Source of the DNA: Alphaproteobacteria bacterium
Lineage (GTDB): Bacteria > Pseudomonadota > Alphaproteobacteria > UBA2136 > UBA6156
Assembly (NCBI GenBank): GCA_027489415.1
Contig: JAIXZU010000065.1
Coordinates: forward strand, 1 to 20,246
Direction: 5' to 3'
Length of the DNA: 20,246 nt
Shown here: positions 5,900 to 12,697 of the stretch, in pieces
Position numbering within the stretch: the first letter of the stretch is position 1
Layout: each line of letters starts with the position of its first letter
Made by a program: the position numbers and the translations under genes
The notes under the pieces: model-generated
The model's input: only the letters and a program-made list of their open reading frames with translations
What the model was told of the DNA's origin: nothing
Databases searched by the model: none

Positions 5900-7987
5900 T
5901 TAACGATCACTGTCTTTGCGGCCTTCAACTTCAGCTTTCATTCGTGAAATCACCCAGTCCAGCGGTTTGGCACCAAGGTCGGTTCCATCGCGTAGACGCA
6001 CGGCTACGGTGCCATCCGCCGCTTCCTGCTTACCAACCACTAGCATGTAAGGCACTTTCTGCTGTTGCGCGAACAGGATCTTCTTCTGCATCCGCTCACT
6101 CGCCATATCCACCTCAACGCGAAGTCCGCCGGTGGCATTGCGCACGTCAGCACTTTCAAGGGCTTTCTTCAACTGCTCGGCATAGTCGTTCTGGCCATCG
6201 GTAATCGGAATCACCACCGCCTGCACCGGCGCCAGCCAAACCGGGAATTTCCCCTCATACTGCTCAATCAATATCCCGATGAAACGCTCCAGTGTCCCCA
6301 AAATCGCGCGGTGAATCATCACACACGGCACGCGCGCACCGGTTTCGTCGGTGAAATGAGCCCCCATCCGGATGGGTAGGTTAAAGTCAACCTGCACCGT
6401 CCCGCACTGCCATGTACGGCCAATCGCGTCTTTCAGGTGATATTCCAGCTTAGGTCCGTAAAACGCGCCGTCACCAGGGGCAATCTCCAGCGCAATACCT
6501 AATTTGGCGCAGGCATCTTCCAGCGCCTTTTCACTGGCGTCCCACAGGCTGTCTTCACCCACACGGTTCTCAGGGCGGGTTGCCAGCTTCACGGTATAAC
6601 CGCTAAAGCCCAGTGGCTCGTAAACCTCGTCAATCAGCTTGCACAGGGCGATAATCTCGTCTTCCATCTGGGCAGGAGTACAGAAAATATGCGCATCATC
6701 CTGCGTCAGGCTGGTCACGCGCATCAGGCCGTGCAGGGCGCCGTGGGCCTCGTTGCGCATGCACATGCCAAACTCGCTCATGCGCAGCGGCAAATCGCGG
6801 TAGCTCTTGGTGCCTTGGTTGAACACTTGCACGTGGCACGGGCAGTTCATCGGCTTTAACGAGTAAACACCAAGAACATTTGGGGTTTTTTGCAAAATTT
6901 CAGCCATATCACCCAACGTAACATTCTGAACTCCTGCATGTGCAGCAGGCTCCACAATCGGCTGCATCACGTCGTCGCAGGTCAGGAACAGGTTCTCACG
7001 GTAGTTCTGCCAGTGGCCGCTTTGCGTATAAAGGCTCTTGCTCACCAGCTTGGGGGTGTTCACTTCCTTGTAGTCATAGCGCTTCAGGCTCTGCCGGATG
7101 AAATGCTCCAGCTCCAAAAAGATACTCCAGCCCTTCGGGTGCCAGAACGGCTGCCCCGGTGCCTCCTCTTGCAAATGGAACAACCCCAGCTCTTTCCCAA
7201 GCTTGCGGTGGTCGCGCTTCTCCGCCTCCTCACGCATCATCATGTACGCATCCAGTTCTTTCTGGGTTGCGAACGCCACACAATAAATCCGCGTCAGCTG
7301 CTGGTTGGCGCTGTCACCCTTCCAGTAGGCACCGGCCAGGTTGGTCAGCTTGAAGGCGAGGGTAATCTTGCCCAAATCCGGCACATGAGGGCCGCGGCAC
7401 AGGTCCACAAAATCACCGCCAAGGCTCCATGCACCCTCACTACCCTTTTGTAGGTAAGCAGAAACTTTGCCTCCAATCGTCTGGCCTTTTTCCACAATCT
7501 CTTCAATCAGCTTGGCCTTGAAGGTATCACCCGTGGCCATGAAATGCCGTGTGAGTTGGTTTGGCTCATACAAATGCCGCTCCACCGCCCGCCCGCTGGC
7601 GATAATCTTGCGCATATCCTCTTCCAGCAGCGGCAGATCATCGCTGGAAATCGCCTTCTTAAAGGCGATGTCATAGTAAAATCCGTTCTCAATCGTCGGC
7701 CCAATCGCAAGGTCAGCGTCGGGGTAACGCGCCTTCACCGCCAGTGCCAGCACTTGCGCCGCCAGCGTGTGGCGTAACGTATCAATTCCCAACGCATCCT
7801 TGGCAGTAGCAATCTTCACACTTGCATCAGCCGCAATCGGCTCGCTCAGGTCCTGCGCCACCCCGTTCACCTCAATCGCCACAGCCGCTTTGGCAAGGCC
7901 TGCACCAATACTGGCGGCAACTTCCGCCCCGGTGGTAGTAGTGGCAAACTCTTTAACCGAGCCGTCGGGAAGAGTGATGCGTACCAT
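5900..7987 (-). CDS. thrS: Threonyl-tRNA synthetase
   Basis: Class II synthetase that charges tRNA-Thr. The protein has 695 residues, longer than the usual ~640. Order: TGS domain (1-62), N2 editing domain (about 65-240, AIGPTIENGFYYD, CRGPH at 197-201), class II catalytic core (KRDHRKLGKELGLFH... to ...MIHRAILGTLERF), and anticodon-binding domain (from about 590, FPVWLAPVQAVVIPITD). Zinc ligands are present: C382 (MNCPCH), the His of TQDDAH and the His of MIHR. Three oddities: the editing motif HxxxH reads H73-TLA-A77, so the second His is missing; the usual MRVRGF in motif 2 reads MRVTSL; and about 33 extra residues lie before C382. ATG 7987 is preceded by AGGAG at 9 bases. Aminoacylation is expected; proofreading of serine may be weakened. 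Confidence 0.97.
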   Translation of the reverse strand: MVRITLPDGSVKEFATTTTGAEVAASIGAGLAKAAVAIEVNGVAQDLSEPIAADASVKIATAKDALGIDTLRHTLAAQVLALAVKARYPDADLAIGPTIENGFYYDIAFKKAISSDDLPLLEEDMRKIIASGRAVERHLYEPNQLTRHFMATGDTFKAKLIEEIVEKGQTIGGKVSAYLQKGSEGAWSLGGDFVDLCRGPHVPDLGKITLAFKLTNLAGAYWKGDSANQQLTRIYCVAFATQKELDAYMMMREEAEKRDHRKLGKELGLFHLQEEAPGQPFWHPKGWSIFLELEHFIRQSLKRYDYKEVNTPKLVSKSLYTQSGHWQNYRENLFLTCDDVMQPIVEPAAHAGVQNVTLGDMAEILQKTPNVLGVYSLKPMNCPCHVQVFNQGTKSYRDLPLRMSEFGMCMRNEAHGALHGLMRVTSLTQDDAHIFCTPAQMEDEIIALCKLIDEVYEPLGFSGYTVKLATRPENRVGEDSLWDASEKALEDACAKLGIALEIAPGDGAFYGPKLEYHLKDAIGRTWQCGTVQVDFNLPIRMGAHFTDETGARVPCVMIHRAILGTLERFIGILIEQYEGKFPVWLAPVQAVVIPITDGQNDYAEQLKKALESADVRNATGGLRVEVDMASERMQKKILFAQQQKVPYMLVVGKQEAADGTVAVRLRDGTDLGAKPLDWVISRMKAEVEGRKDSDR

Positions 7988-8084
7988 GGGGGAAGTCTCC
8001 TGTATGTTGAAAATTATAAGCCTCCCAACCTACCGCATACAAACCGCAATGCCAACCCCACAGCCACCTTCAAACCCAACAAAA

Positions 8085-8104
8085 AACGGCGCCGAAGCGC
8101 CGTT
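8085..8104 (-). terminator. Rho-independent terminator after the 140-residue gene
   Basis: On the minus strand AACGGCGC-TTCG-GCGCCGTT, a perfect 8-bp stem with UUCG loop, is followed by TTTTTG. It starts 4 bases after the stop codon at 8109 and separates this gene from thrS. Confidence 0.9.
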
Positions 8105-8108
8105 CGTC

Positions 8109-8531
8109 TCACAGGGTTTCCACAAGCGTCAGGGTTTTTCCCACAATCACGGTGTGGAGGTTCGCCATCAGCAGTTCCGGGTCAGTCACATGCACAAAGC
8201 ACGCGGTGTGGCTGGTCGGGTGCGGTGCTTGGGAAGTACTCTCCATCCGCACCATGCTCACATACAGTCGCGCCGGTCGCAGCAGGTCAGCGAGCTTAAG
8301 GCAGTCTTCACGTTTATGCGTGCCAGGCAACTGTTCCAGCAGGTTCTCAGCACCGTTGGTCCATTTGTCACGAAAGTTATTCGCAACGCGCAGTGCCAGC
8401 TGGGTAACGTTATCCAGCGGCGGCTGTTGGGCCAGCCAGTTCTGCCGTCGCACGTCTTCGCGTCCAGCGTCGACGGTATCGCGGATAATCGTCTGAATCG
8501 CACTCAGGGCGGGGATAGGCGTATCGGGCAT
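8109..8531 (-). CDS. Unknown cytoplasmic protein, 140 residues
   Basis: ATG 8531 is chosen over the in-frame ATG at 8570 because GAGGGAG lies about 7 bases upstream. The product (MPDTPIPALSAIQTIIRDTVDAGRED...) has no signal peptide or membrane helix. Its first two thirds look mostly alpha-helical (IQTIIRDTVDAGREDVRRQNWL, VTQLALRVANNFRDKWTNGAENLLEQL, REDCLKLADLLRPARLYVSMVRM) and the end is beta-like (HTACFVHVTDPELLMANLHTVIVGKTLTLVETL). A leader RNA-like transcript with its own terminator lies upstream and a strong terminator follows, so it is probably monocistronic. I do not recognise a family. Confidence 0.75.
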   Translation of the reverse strand: MPDTPIPALSAIQTIIRDTVDAGREDVRRQNWLAQQPPLDNVTQLALRVANNFRDKWTNGAENLLEQLPGTHKREDCLKLADLLRPARLYVSMVRMESTSQAPHPTSHTACFVHVTDPELLMANLHTVIVGKTLTLVETL

Positions 8532-8629
8532 GTCAGTCTCCCTCTTCAAAAAGGACCAAAAGTGCCGCACCTAACCACCAACCAATCCCCTCGTCAATCA
8601 AGGATGTTTTCCAAAAGCTTACATAAACG

Positions 8630-8871
8630 AAAAGAACCCCCGCCGAAGCGAGGGTTCAAAATCTTTGTGGCGGCCTGTCTTTCCCCGGTGAAGGGATTAT
8701 AACAGATGAAGTTACCGTTCGCTGACCCTTATGAGTCCAAACCTCGGCGACTGCCTTCTCCCCAAAAGGGGACTTATACGAACCGACGGTTCCAAACCTG
8801 CTCGGCAACTACAACCTTACGGCCAAGTTTTCGGAATATTCGTACCACAAAACTGGAAAACGTGATTTGTT
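8630..8871 (-). ncRNA. Structured non-coding RNA with own promoter and terminator, family not assigned
   Basis: This minus-strand segment has no credible ORF but shows all parts of an RNA gene. A sigma70-like promoter lies at 8907-8878 and an intrinsic terminator at 8656-8635. The ends can pair: UUUUGUGG (8852-8845) with CCACAAAG (8670-8663), closing a ~190-nt body. Further inside, AGUUGCC (8810-8804) can pair with GGUAACU (8716-8710), and the tip holds CCCC-UUUU-GGGG (8771-8760). Within the body a motif is repeated: on the plus strand, CTTAT then TCCAAACCT..CGGC at 8728-8748 and again at 8773-8806. Size and overall closed-hairpin shape would suit a 6S-like regulator, but I cannot match 6S, tmRNA, RNase P or SRP signatures. 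The next gene downstream (8531) lies beyond the terminator, so a leader or attenuator role is possible too. Confidence 0.6.
8635..8656 (-). terminator. Intrinsic terminator of the structured RNA
   Basis: On the minus strand AACCCTCGC-TTCG-GCGGGGGTT (9-bp stem with one G-U pair, UUCG loop) is followed by CTTTTCGTTT. Confidence 0.8.
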
Positions 8872-8877
8872 AGAGGC

Positions 8878-8907
8878 ATAATGAGGGCCGCTGACCTGCC
8901 TAGTCAA
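8878..8907 (-). promoter_or_regulatory. Sigma70-like promoter for the structured RNA
   Basis: Read on the minus strand, TTGACT (8907-8902, 5 of 6 consensus bases) is followed after 18 bases by CATTAT (8883-8878), placing the transcription start near 8871. It lies in the short gap before pip, which runs the other way. Confidence 0.6.
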
Positions 8908-8936
8908 GTACTATTTATGTTAACCGATTGAAACCC

Positions 8937-9890
8937 ATGAGCCTCTTCCCCGAAATCAGCCCCTTTGCAACCCACCAGCTCCCCGTCGGGAACGGCCACA
9001 CACTGTATGTCGAGCAATCCGGCAACCCCACCGGCATTCCTGTCATCGTCCTCCACGGCGGCCCCGGCTCCGGCAGCAAACCCAAGCACCGCCAGATCTT
9101 CGATCCCACCCTCTATCATATTATTATACTCGACCAACGCGGCGCCGGCCTCTCCACCCCTCACGGCAGCTTAGAGGCCAACACCACGCAGCATCTGGTG
9201 GAAGACATCGAAACCATCCGCACCCATCTGGGCCTCGGCCAAGTCGTCCTCTACGGCTCTAGCTGGGGCAGCACACTGGCTCTGGCCTACGCCCAAACCC
9301 ACCCACGGCAGGTCCTCGGTCTCGTCATCAGCGCTATCTGGCTCGGCACACGGCGGGAGCTCGACTGGTTCACCCACCCCGAAGGCCTCGCCCGCTTCTT
9401 CCCCGCCCAGTACGCTGCCATGCTGGAAGCCCTGGGCAACCCCAGCTCACCGGAAGACATCTTCCCCCGCCTCCACGCCGCCCTGCAAAAAGACGACGCC
9501 CACGCCTACACCGTCGCCCGCGCCGTCTCACGGCTGGACGCTCTGAGCATGGACCTGGACCCTGACATGGCCGCTCTCGAAGACTTTCTGAACGGCCCTG
9601 ACTTCTTCCTCACCCCCATCCGCATCTGGGCGCACTACTTTATCAACGACTGCTTCCTCACCCCGCACCAACTCCTGCAAGGAGCTCCCACCATCGCCCA
9701 CCTCCCCATCACTATCATTCAAGCGGGGTTGGACCTCTGCTGCCCACCGGAAACCGCCTACGCCCTCCACAAAGCCCTGCCCACCAGCACCTATTCCTAC
9801 ATCCATCTCTGTGGCCACCGCGCCAATGCCGCCATGGAAGCTGCCCGTGTTGAAGCCACAAACGCCATGGCTCAACACCTCAAAACTTAA
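8937..9890 (+). CDS. pip: Proline iminopeptidase
   Basis: Alpha/beta-hydrolase peptidase (S33 family) that removes N-terminal proline from peptides in the cytoplasm. The product of 317 residues matches the usual family length. ATG 8937 is preferred over TTG 8928 because the family starts with M-x-LFPEI-x-P (here MSLFPEISPF). Visible: oxyanion motif HGGPG at 40-44, DQRGAGLS, nucleophile elbow GSSWGS with S109, acid D266 in GLDLCCPPE, and H294 in CGHRAN. The last motif is usually AGHSA, so the residues around the catalytic histidine are slightly unusual. No cap-domain deletion is evident. No clear Shine-Dalgarno is seen. The promoter of the divergent RNA lies just upstream. Confidence 0.93.
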   Translation: MSLFPEISPFATHQLPVGNGHTLYVEQSGNPTGIPVIVLHGGPGSGSKPKHRQIFDPTLYHIIILDQRGAGLSTPHGSLEANTTQHLVEDIETIRTHLGLGQVVLYGSSWGSTLALAYAQTHPRQVLGLVISAIWLGTRRELDWFTHPEGLARFFPAQYAAMLEALGNPSSPEDIFPRLHAALQKDDAHAYTVARAVSRLDALSMDLDPDMAALEDFLNGPDFFLTPIRIWAHYFINDCFLTPHQLLQGAPTIAHLPITIIQAGLDLCCPPETAYALHKALPTSTYSYIHLCGHRANAAMEAARVEATNAMAQHLKT

Positions 9891-9943
9891 AATCACAAAA
9901 AACGCTTGCAACCGGCATTTCACTTCACCATACTGAAAAAGTA

Positions 9944-9985
9944 ATGAAGTTCACTCTCGCCCTGTCCCTGACCCTGCTGGCCTAA
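9944..9985 (+). CDS. 13-residue ORF resembling a truncated signal peptide
   Basis: ATG 9944 opens MKFTLALSLTLLA followed at once by TAA. The peptide looks exactly like the start of an exported or lipoprotein signal sequence, but it stops where the cleavage region would begin, and the following frame (GQHCHT...) has no known similarity. It may be a dead remnant of a small lipoprotein gene, a leader peptide, or chance. No Shine-Dalgarno is visible. Confidence 0.25.
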   Translation: MKFTLALSLTLLA

Positions 9986-10091
9986 GGCCAACATTGTCAC
10001 ACCCCGCACGCGAGACCTGAACTTTTCCCCACCCAGCCTTAAAACCTGAAAGAGTGAATCAATCACTCCAACCTCCAGAGGGAGCACCGCC

Positions 10092-10310
10092 ATGCCCGAA
10101 GTCATGCCCGTTAACCTATCCGGCAAACCACTCGTCCTGTTCGCGGAAGAAGTCGAAATCGCCTTCCTCACCGCCTGCGAGAAAGGCACGATCCGCGGTG
10201 TCGAGCTCCGCGCTCGTCTCACCCAGATGATCTGTCACTGGCATCGCCTCACCGACGCAGAACGTGCCCTCGTCCTCCCTCACATCCGCCAACACTTTCC
10301 TGTTCATTGA
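10092..10310 (+). CDS. Small unknown protein, 72 residues
   Basis: ATG 10092 follows AGAGGGAG at 7 bases spacing, a strong Shine-Dalgarno. The product (MPEVMPVNLSGKPLVLFAEEVEIAFL...) has no signal peptide or clear membrane segment; the middle is helical with EEVEIAFLTACEKGTIRGVELRARL and a C-terminal ICHWHRLTDAERALVLPHIRQHF. Its reverse strand also carries an open frame, but the ribosome binding site and the partner gene 13 bases downstream favour this strand. Together with the next gene it forms a two-gene unit ending at a perfect hairpin. The family is not recognised. Confidence 0.7.
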   Translation: MPEVMPVNLSGKPLVLFAEEVEIAFLTACEKGTIRGVELRARLTQMICHWHRLTDAERALVLPHIRQHFPVH

Positions 10311-10323
10311 AAGGAACAGTCCC

Positions 10324-10515
10324 ATGACGAAGAAACCCGAAATCGCCCGTGTTCAGCAACTGGCAGAAACCAACCCCAACATCGCTATGCTGCTCAGGGA
10401 AGGCGGCCTCGCCGAAACCCTGGAAAACTGGGAAACCGCCAGTCCGGATGCCCGCGCCATCGCGAGTGGCGCACTGACTCCGCACCTGAAACCCGAAACA
10501 GCCCCTGCTACCTGA
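10324..10515 (+). CDS. Small unknown protein, 63 residues
   Basis: ATG 10324 is preceded by AAGGAA at 7 bases, and only 13 bases separate it from the stop of the previous small gene, so both are probably co-transcribed. The in-frame ATG at 10264 lies inside the upstream gene and is rejected. The product (MTKKPEIARVQQLAETNPNIAMLLREGGLAETLENWETASP...) is hydrophilic and mostly helical, without export signal. No family or function is recognised. Confidence 0.7.
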   Translation: MTKKPEIARVQQLAETNPNIAMLLREGGLAETLENWETASPDARAIASGALTPHLKPETAPAT

Positions 10516-10525
10516 TAACGACCCC

Positions 10526-10559
10526 AACCGCCGCCTGTCCCTCCGGACAGGCGGCGGTT
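10526..10559. terminator. Strong hairpin ending the two-gene small-ORF unit
   Basis: AACCGCCGCCTGTCC pairs perfectly over 15 bp with GGACAGGCGGCGGTT across a CTCC loop, 10 bases after the stop codon. There is no long T-run on the plus side (TTAAATC follows), so it may also act as a 3' stabilising structure. Confidence 0.65.
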
Positions 10560-10610
10560 AAATCATCTTGGAATAAAAAAGAGAGCCGCAACTCTCAATG
10601 GTAAACAGCT

Positions 10611-10976
10611 CTAATTCACCACGTCCCCAACCCCATCCGGCCGGTTGCCCATCCGGCTCCCTGCATCGGTCTGGTAAGGCGCCAACACACAGCGGCGGTA
10701 ACCCACTTTGTCATTCACGCCGTCCTGCTGCATCACGCGCTCACGGCTGTTCTGGTGCATGCAAATCTGCTTTTCATTGGCCGCTTCACGCTGCTTCGCC
10801 GTTGGCCATACCTCATCAAAGCCAATGCGCTCGCCCGCATCATGCACCCACCCAGGGGAAATCAGCTGCTGGAGCTCGCGCCGCATGTAATATTCGCGCT
10901 CTTCACCAAGCCAGCTGCTGCCGCATCCAGCCAGGAGGATGGCAGTCAACAGGGCAGGGGCCAATCGGCGCGGCAT
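10611..10976 (-). CDS. Putative lipoprotein, 121 residues
   Basis: The N terminus MPRRLAPALLTAILLAGCGSS is a lipoprotein signal peptide with lipobox LAGC and lipidated C18, so the mature protein is anchored in a membrane, probably the outer one. The mature part is hydrophilic (WLGEEREYYMRRELQQLISPGW...) with two further cysteines (ICMHQ, RRCVL) that could form a disulfide. Its start lies 3 bases after the stop of the cysteine-hydrolase-like gene, so it is the last gene of a three-gene minus-strand operon. The function is unknown. Confidence 0.75.
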   Translation of the reverse strand: MPRRLAPALLTAILLAGCGSSWLGEEREYYMRRELQQLISPGWVHDAGERIGFDEVWPTAKQREAANEKQICMHQNSRERVMQQDGVNDKVGYRRCVLAPYQTDAGSRMGNRPDGVGDVVN

Positions 10977-10979
10977 GGG

Positions 10980-11453
10980 TTACAGGCCGCCAAACTGCAG
11001 TTCCGCTGCACTTTGGTAAACCTTGCCAATCTCGCGCTCCCAAATACCCGTGGTCACAGTGTGCATGTACCAGTCATTACCAAAGCACAGCACTGGCAAA
11101 ATCGCAGGGCGGATTCCCGCATTAAACACGCTGAAACCAGCGGAAAGTAAATTAGCATCAGTATGGCCACCGGCAATCAGCACCTCATCGGCCTGTTGCT
11201 TCTTCAACCATTCAATCGCCTGCGCCGGCAGGCCGTAACCGGTTTTCGGGAACATCGCCATGGCGGAAACCAGCACGTTGTTGTCCTGCGGCGGGGTGCG
11301 GCCGAACTTCACCAGCGGCACTTCGGTTTCATCGTGCACAAACAGGGTCGCTGCCGTCGGCATGGTGGCGGCCAACTGGTTAATCTGTGCCACCATCCCG
11401 GGGCCGGGGCGGTAGTAATTCTGCACATCCACCACAATCATACAGCGGTTCAT
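10980..11453 (-). CDS. Isochorismatase/cysteine-hydrolase-fold protein lacking the catalytic cysteine
   Basis: The product of 157 residues has the core of the isochorismatase-like superfamily: IVVDVQNYY with D9, FPKTGYG with K70, and VLIAGGHTDANLLSAGFSVFNAGIRPAIL. Family enzymes (nicotinamidases, carbamoylases and others) use an Asp-Lys-Cys triad; here the third position reads TDAN instead of TDxC, so N101 replaces the cysteine. D9 and K70 remain. It is therefore either a non-hydrolytic binding protein or a hydrolase with another mechanism. The ATG overlaps the glycosyltransferase stop by 4 bases (ATGA), implying translational coupling. The lipoprotein gene follows after 3 bases. The substrate is unknown. 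Confidence 0.75.
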   Translation of the reverse strand: MNRCMIVVDVQNYYRPGPGMVAQINQLAATMPTAATLFVHDETEVPLVKFGRTPPQDNNVLVSAMAMFPKTGYGLPAQAIEWLKKQQADEVLIAGGHTDANLLSAGFSVFNAGIRPAILPVLCFGNDWYMHTVTTGIWEREIGKVYQSAAELQFGGL

Positions 11454-12697
11454 AGGCTATCCAATCTCTCGTTGTTGGCGGCATGAAGGCTCAGGGTTTG
11501 TTCATACGCCAGCAGCTCAGCGGCACAGCATTGGTCAACGGTATAGCTTTTCAATACGTGCGCACGGGCGGCATGGCCCATCGTCGCCAATTGCTTGGCG
11601 TCTTGCAAGGCCCTGCGCAGAATCCCCGCCACCGCCTGTGGCTTAAACGCCCCAAAAATCAAACCCGTCTGCGGCTTGGCCTCGCTTTCCGGTCGCACTA
11701 GCCAGCCGGTCTTGCCATCTATAATAGTCTCAAGGCTTCCACCAATTCCCGTGGCGACAACGGGCACACCCATTGCCATAGCCTCAATCGCCACTCGCCC
11801 AAAGGCTTCCGGCCGCGTTGAACCACTAATCGCCAGCTGGCTTGCCGCCAGCAGACGCGGAATATCACTCCGGCTCCCTAACCACCGGATGCGCTCATCA
11901 ATCCCCAATTCCAGCGCCCGTGCCTGCAACTGCTGGCCATATTCGCTATCCTTATCAATCCCGCCAGCGACTACCCACACCCAGGGCAAGTCGGCAATCT
12001 GTCCTAACGCTTCCAAAATCAGGTCATGCCCCTTCCAACGGGTGATCCTCCCCACCATCAGCAGCATCGGTACACCCTCGGTAACGCGCAACTCGTTCCT
12101 TAAAGCTGCAATCTCAGTTTTGGTAAATTGGGACGGATTCCACACCTCCGGTTCAATACCACGCGCAGCCACAATAATCCGCTCGGGTGTAACGCCATAG
12201 TTTTCAATAATATGCGTCCGTATAAACTGGCTGTTGGCAATCACAACCCGCCCGCGCACCATCACACTGTTGTAAAAACGTTTCAGCGAACCGCCACTCA
12301 GGCCGTAGGTACCATGGAACGTCGTCACATAAGCCACACATGTCCAACGGCACGCTAACCATGCACTCCAGGCCGGTGCGCGGCTCCGCGCATGCACGAT
12401 TCCCACCCCTTCACGGCGGATAATCCGCATAATCCTCACAGCATTCCACAGGATTCCCCAGGGCGTTTTAGTCGCCAGCTGCACTCTTATATGTGTCACC
12501 CCCAAACGCTCCAGTTCGGCCACCTTGCCGCCGCCCGCGCTGGCCACCAAAGGGCGCCAGCCATGGTCTTTGAGGTACTTAGCCATTTCAATCGCGCTTT
12601 TCTCCACGCCACCGTCTTTAAGTGCCGGTAATATCTGGAGGGCGGTCCGGACGGGCTCAGGCACCGTCACAAGGGGGGCAGGGGAGGTAAATGTCAT
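11450..12697 (-). CDS. GT4-family glycosyltransferase
   Basis: GT-B fold retaining glycosyltransferase of 415 residues. ATG 12697 is preferred over 12718, seven codons earlier, because AGGG lies 6 bases before it. The N-terminal domain carries ILPALKDGGVEKSAIEMAKYL, the acceptor-side loop typical of GT4 enzymes, and VTTFHGTYG. The C-terminal nucleotide-sugar domain has LLMVGRITRWKGHDLILEAL, RIRWLGSRSDIPRLL and the E-x7-E signature at E297 and E305 in EAFGRVAIEAMAMGVPVVAT. No membrane helix is present, so it is cytoplasmic or peripheral. Such enzymes build lipopolysaccharide core, O-antigen or exopolysaccharide. No other glycan genes lie nearby, so donor and acceptor are unknown. It is first of a coupled three-gene operon. 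Confidence 0.9.
   Translation of the reverse strand: MTFTSPAPLVTVPEPVRTALQILPALKDGGVEKSAIEMAKYLKDHGWRPLVASAGGGKVAELERLGVTHIRVQLATKTPWGILWNAVRIMRIIRREGVGIVHARSRAPAWSAWLACRWTCVAYVTTFHGTYGLSGGSLKRFYNSVMVRGRVVIANSQFIRTHIIENYGVTPERIIVAARGIEPEVWNPSQFTKTEIAALRNELRVTEGVPMLLMVGRITRWKGHDLILEALGQIADLPWVWVVAGGIDKDSEYGQQLQARALELGIDERIRWLGSRSDIPRLLAASQLAISGSTRPEAFGRVAIEAMAMGVPVVATGIGGSLETIIDGKTGWLVRPESEAKPQTGLIFGAFKPQAVAGILRRALQDAKQLATMGHAARAHVLKSYTVDQCCAAELLAYEQTLSLHAANNERLDSL

Noticed and set aside
7767..8702. Long plus-strand open frame of 311 codons
   Set aside because: It lies antisense to the thrS 5' end and the 140-residue gene, both with good ribosome sites and family or terminator support.
8630..8871. 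tmRNA, RNase P, SRP or glycine riboswitch
   Set aside because: None of their conserved core sequences could be found on either strand; kept only as an unassigned structured RNA.
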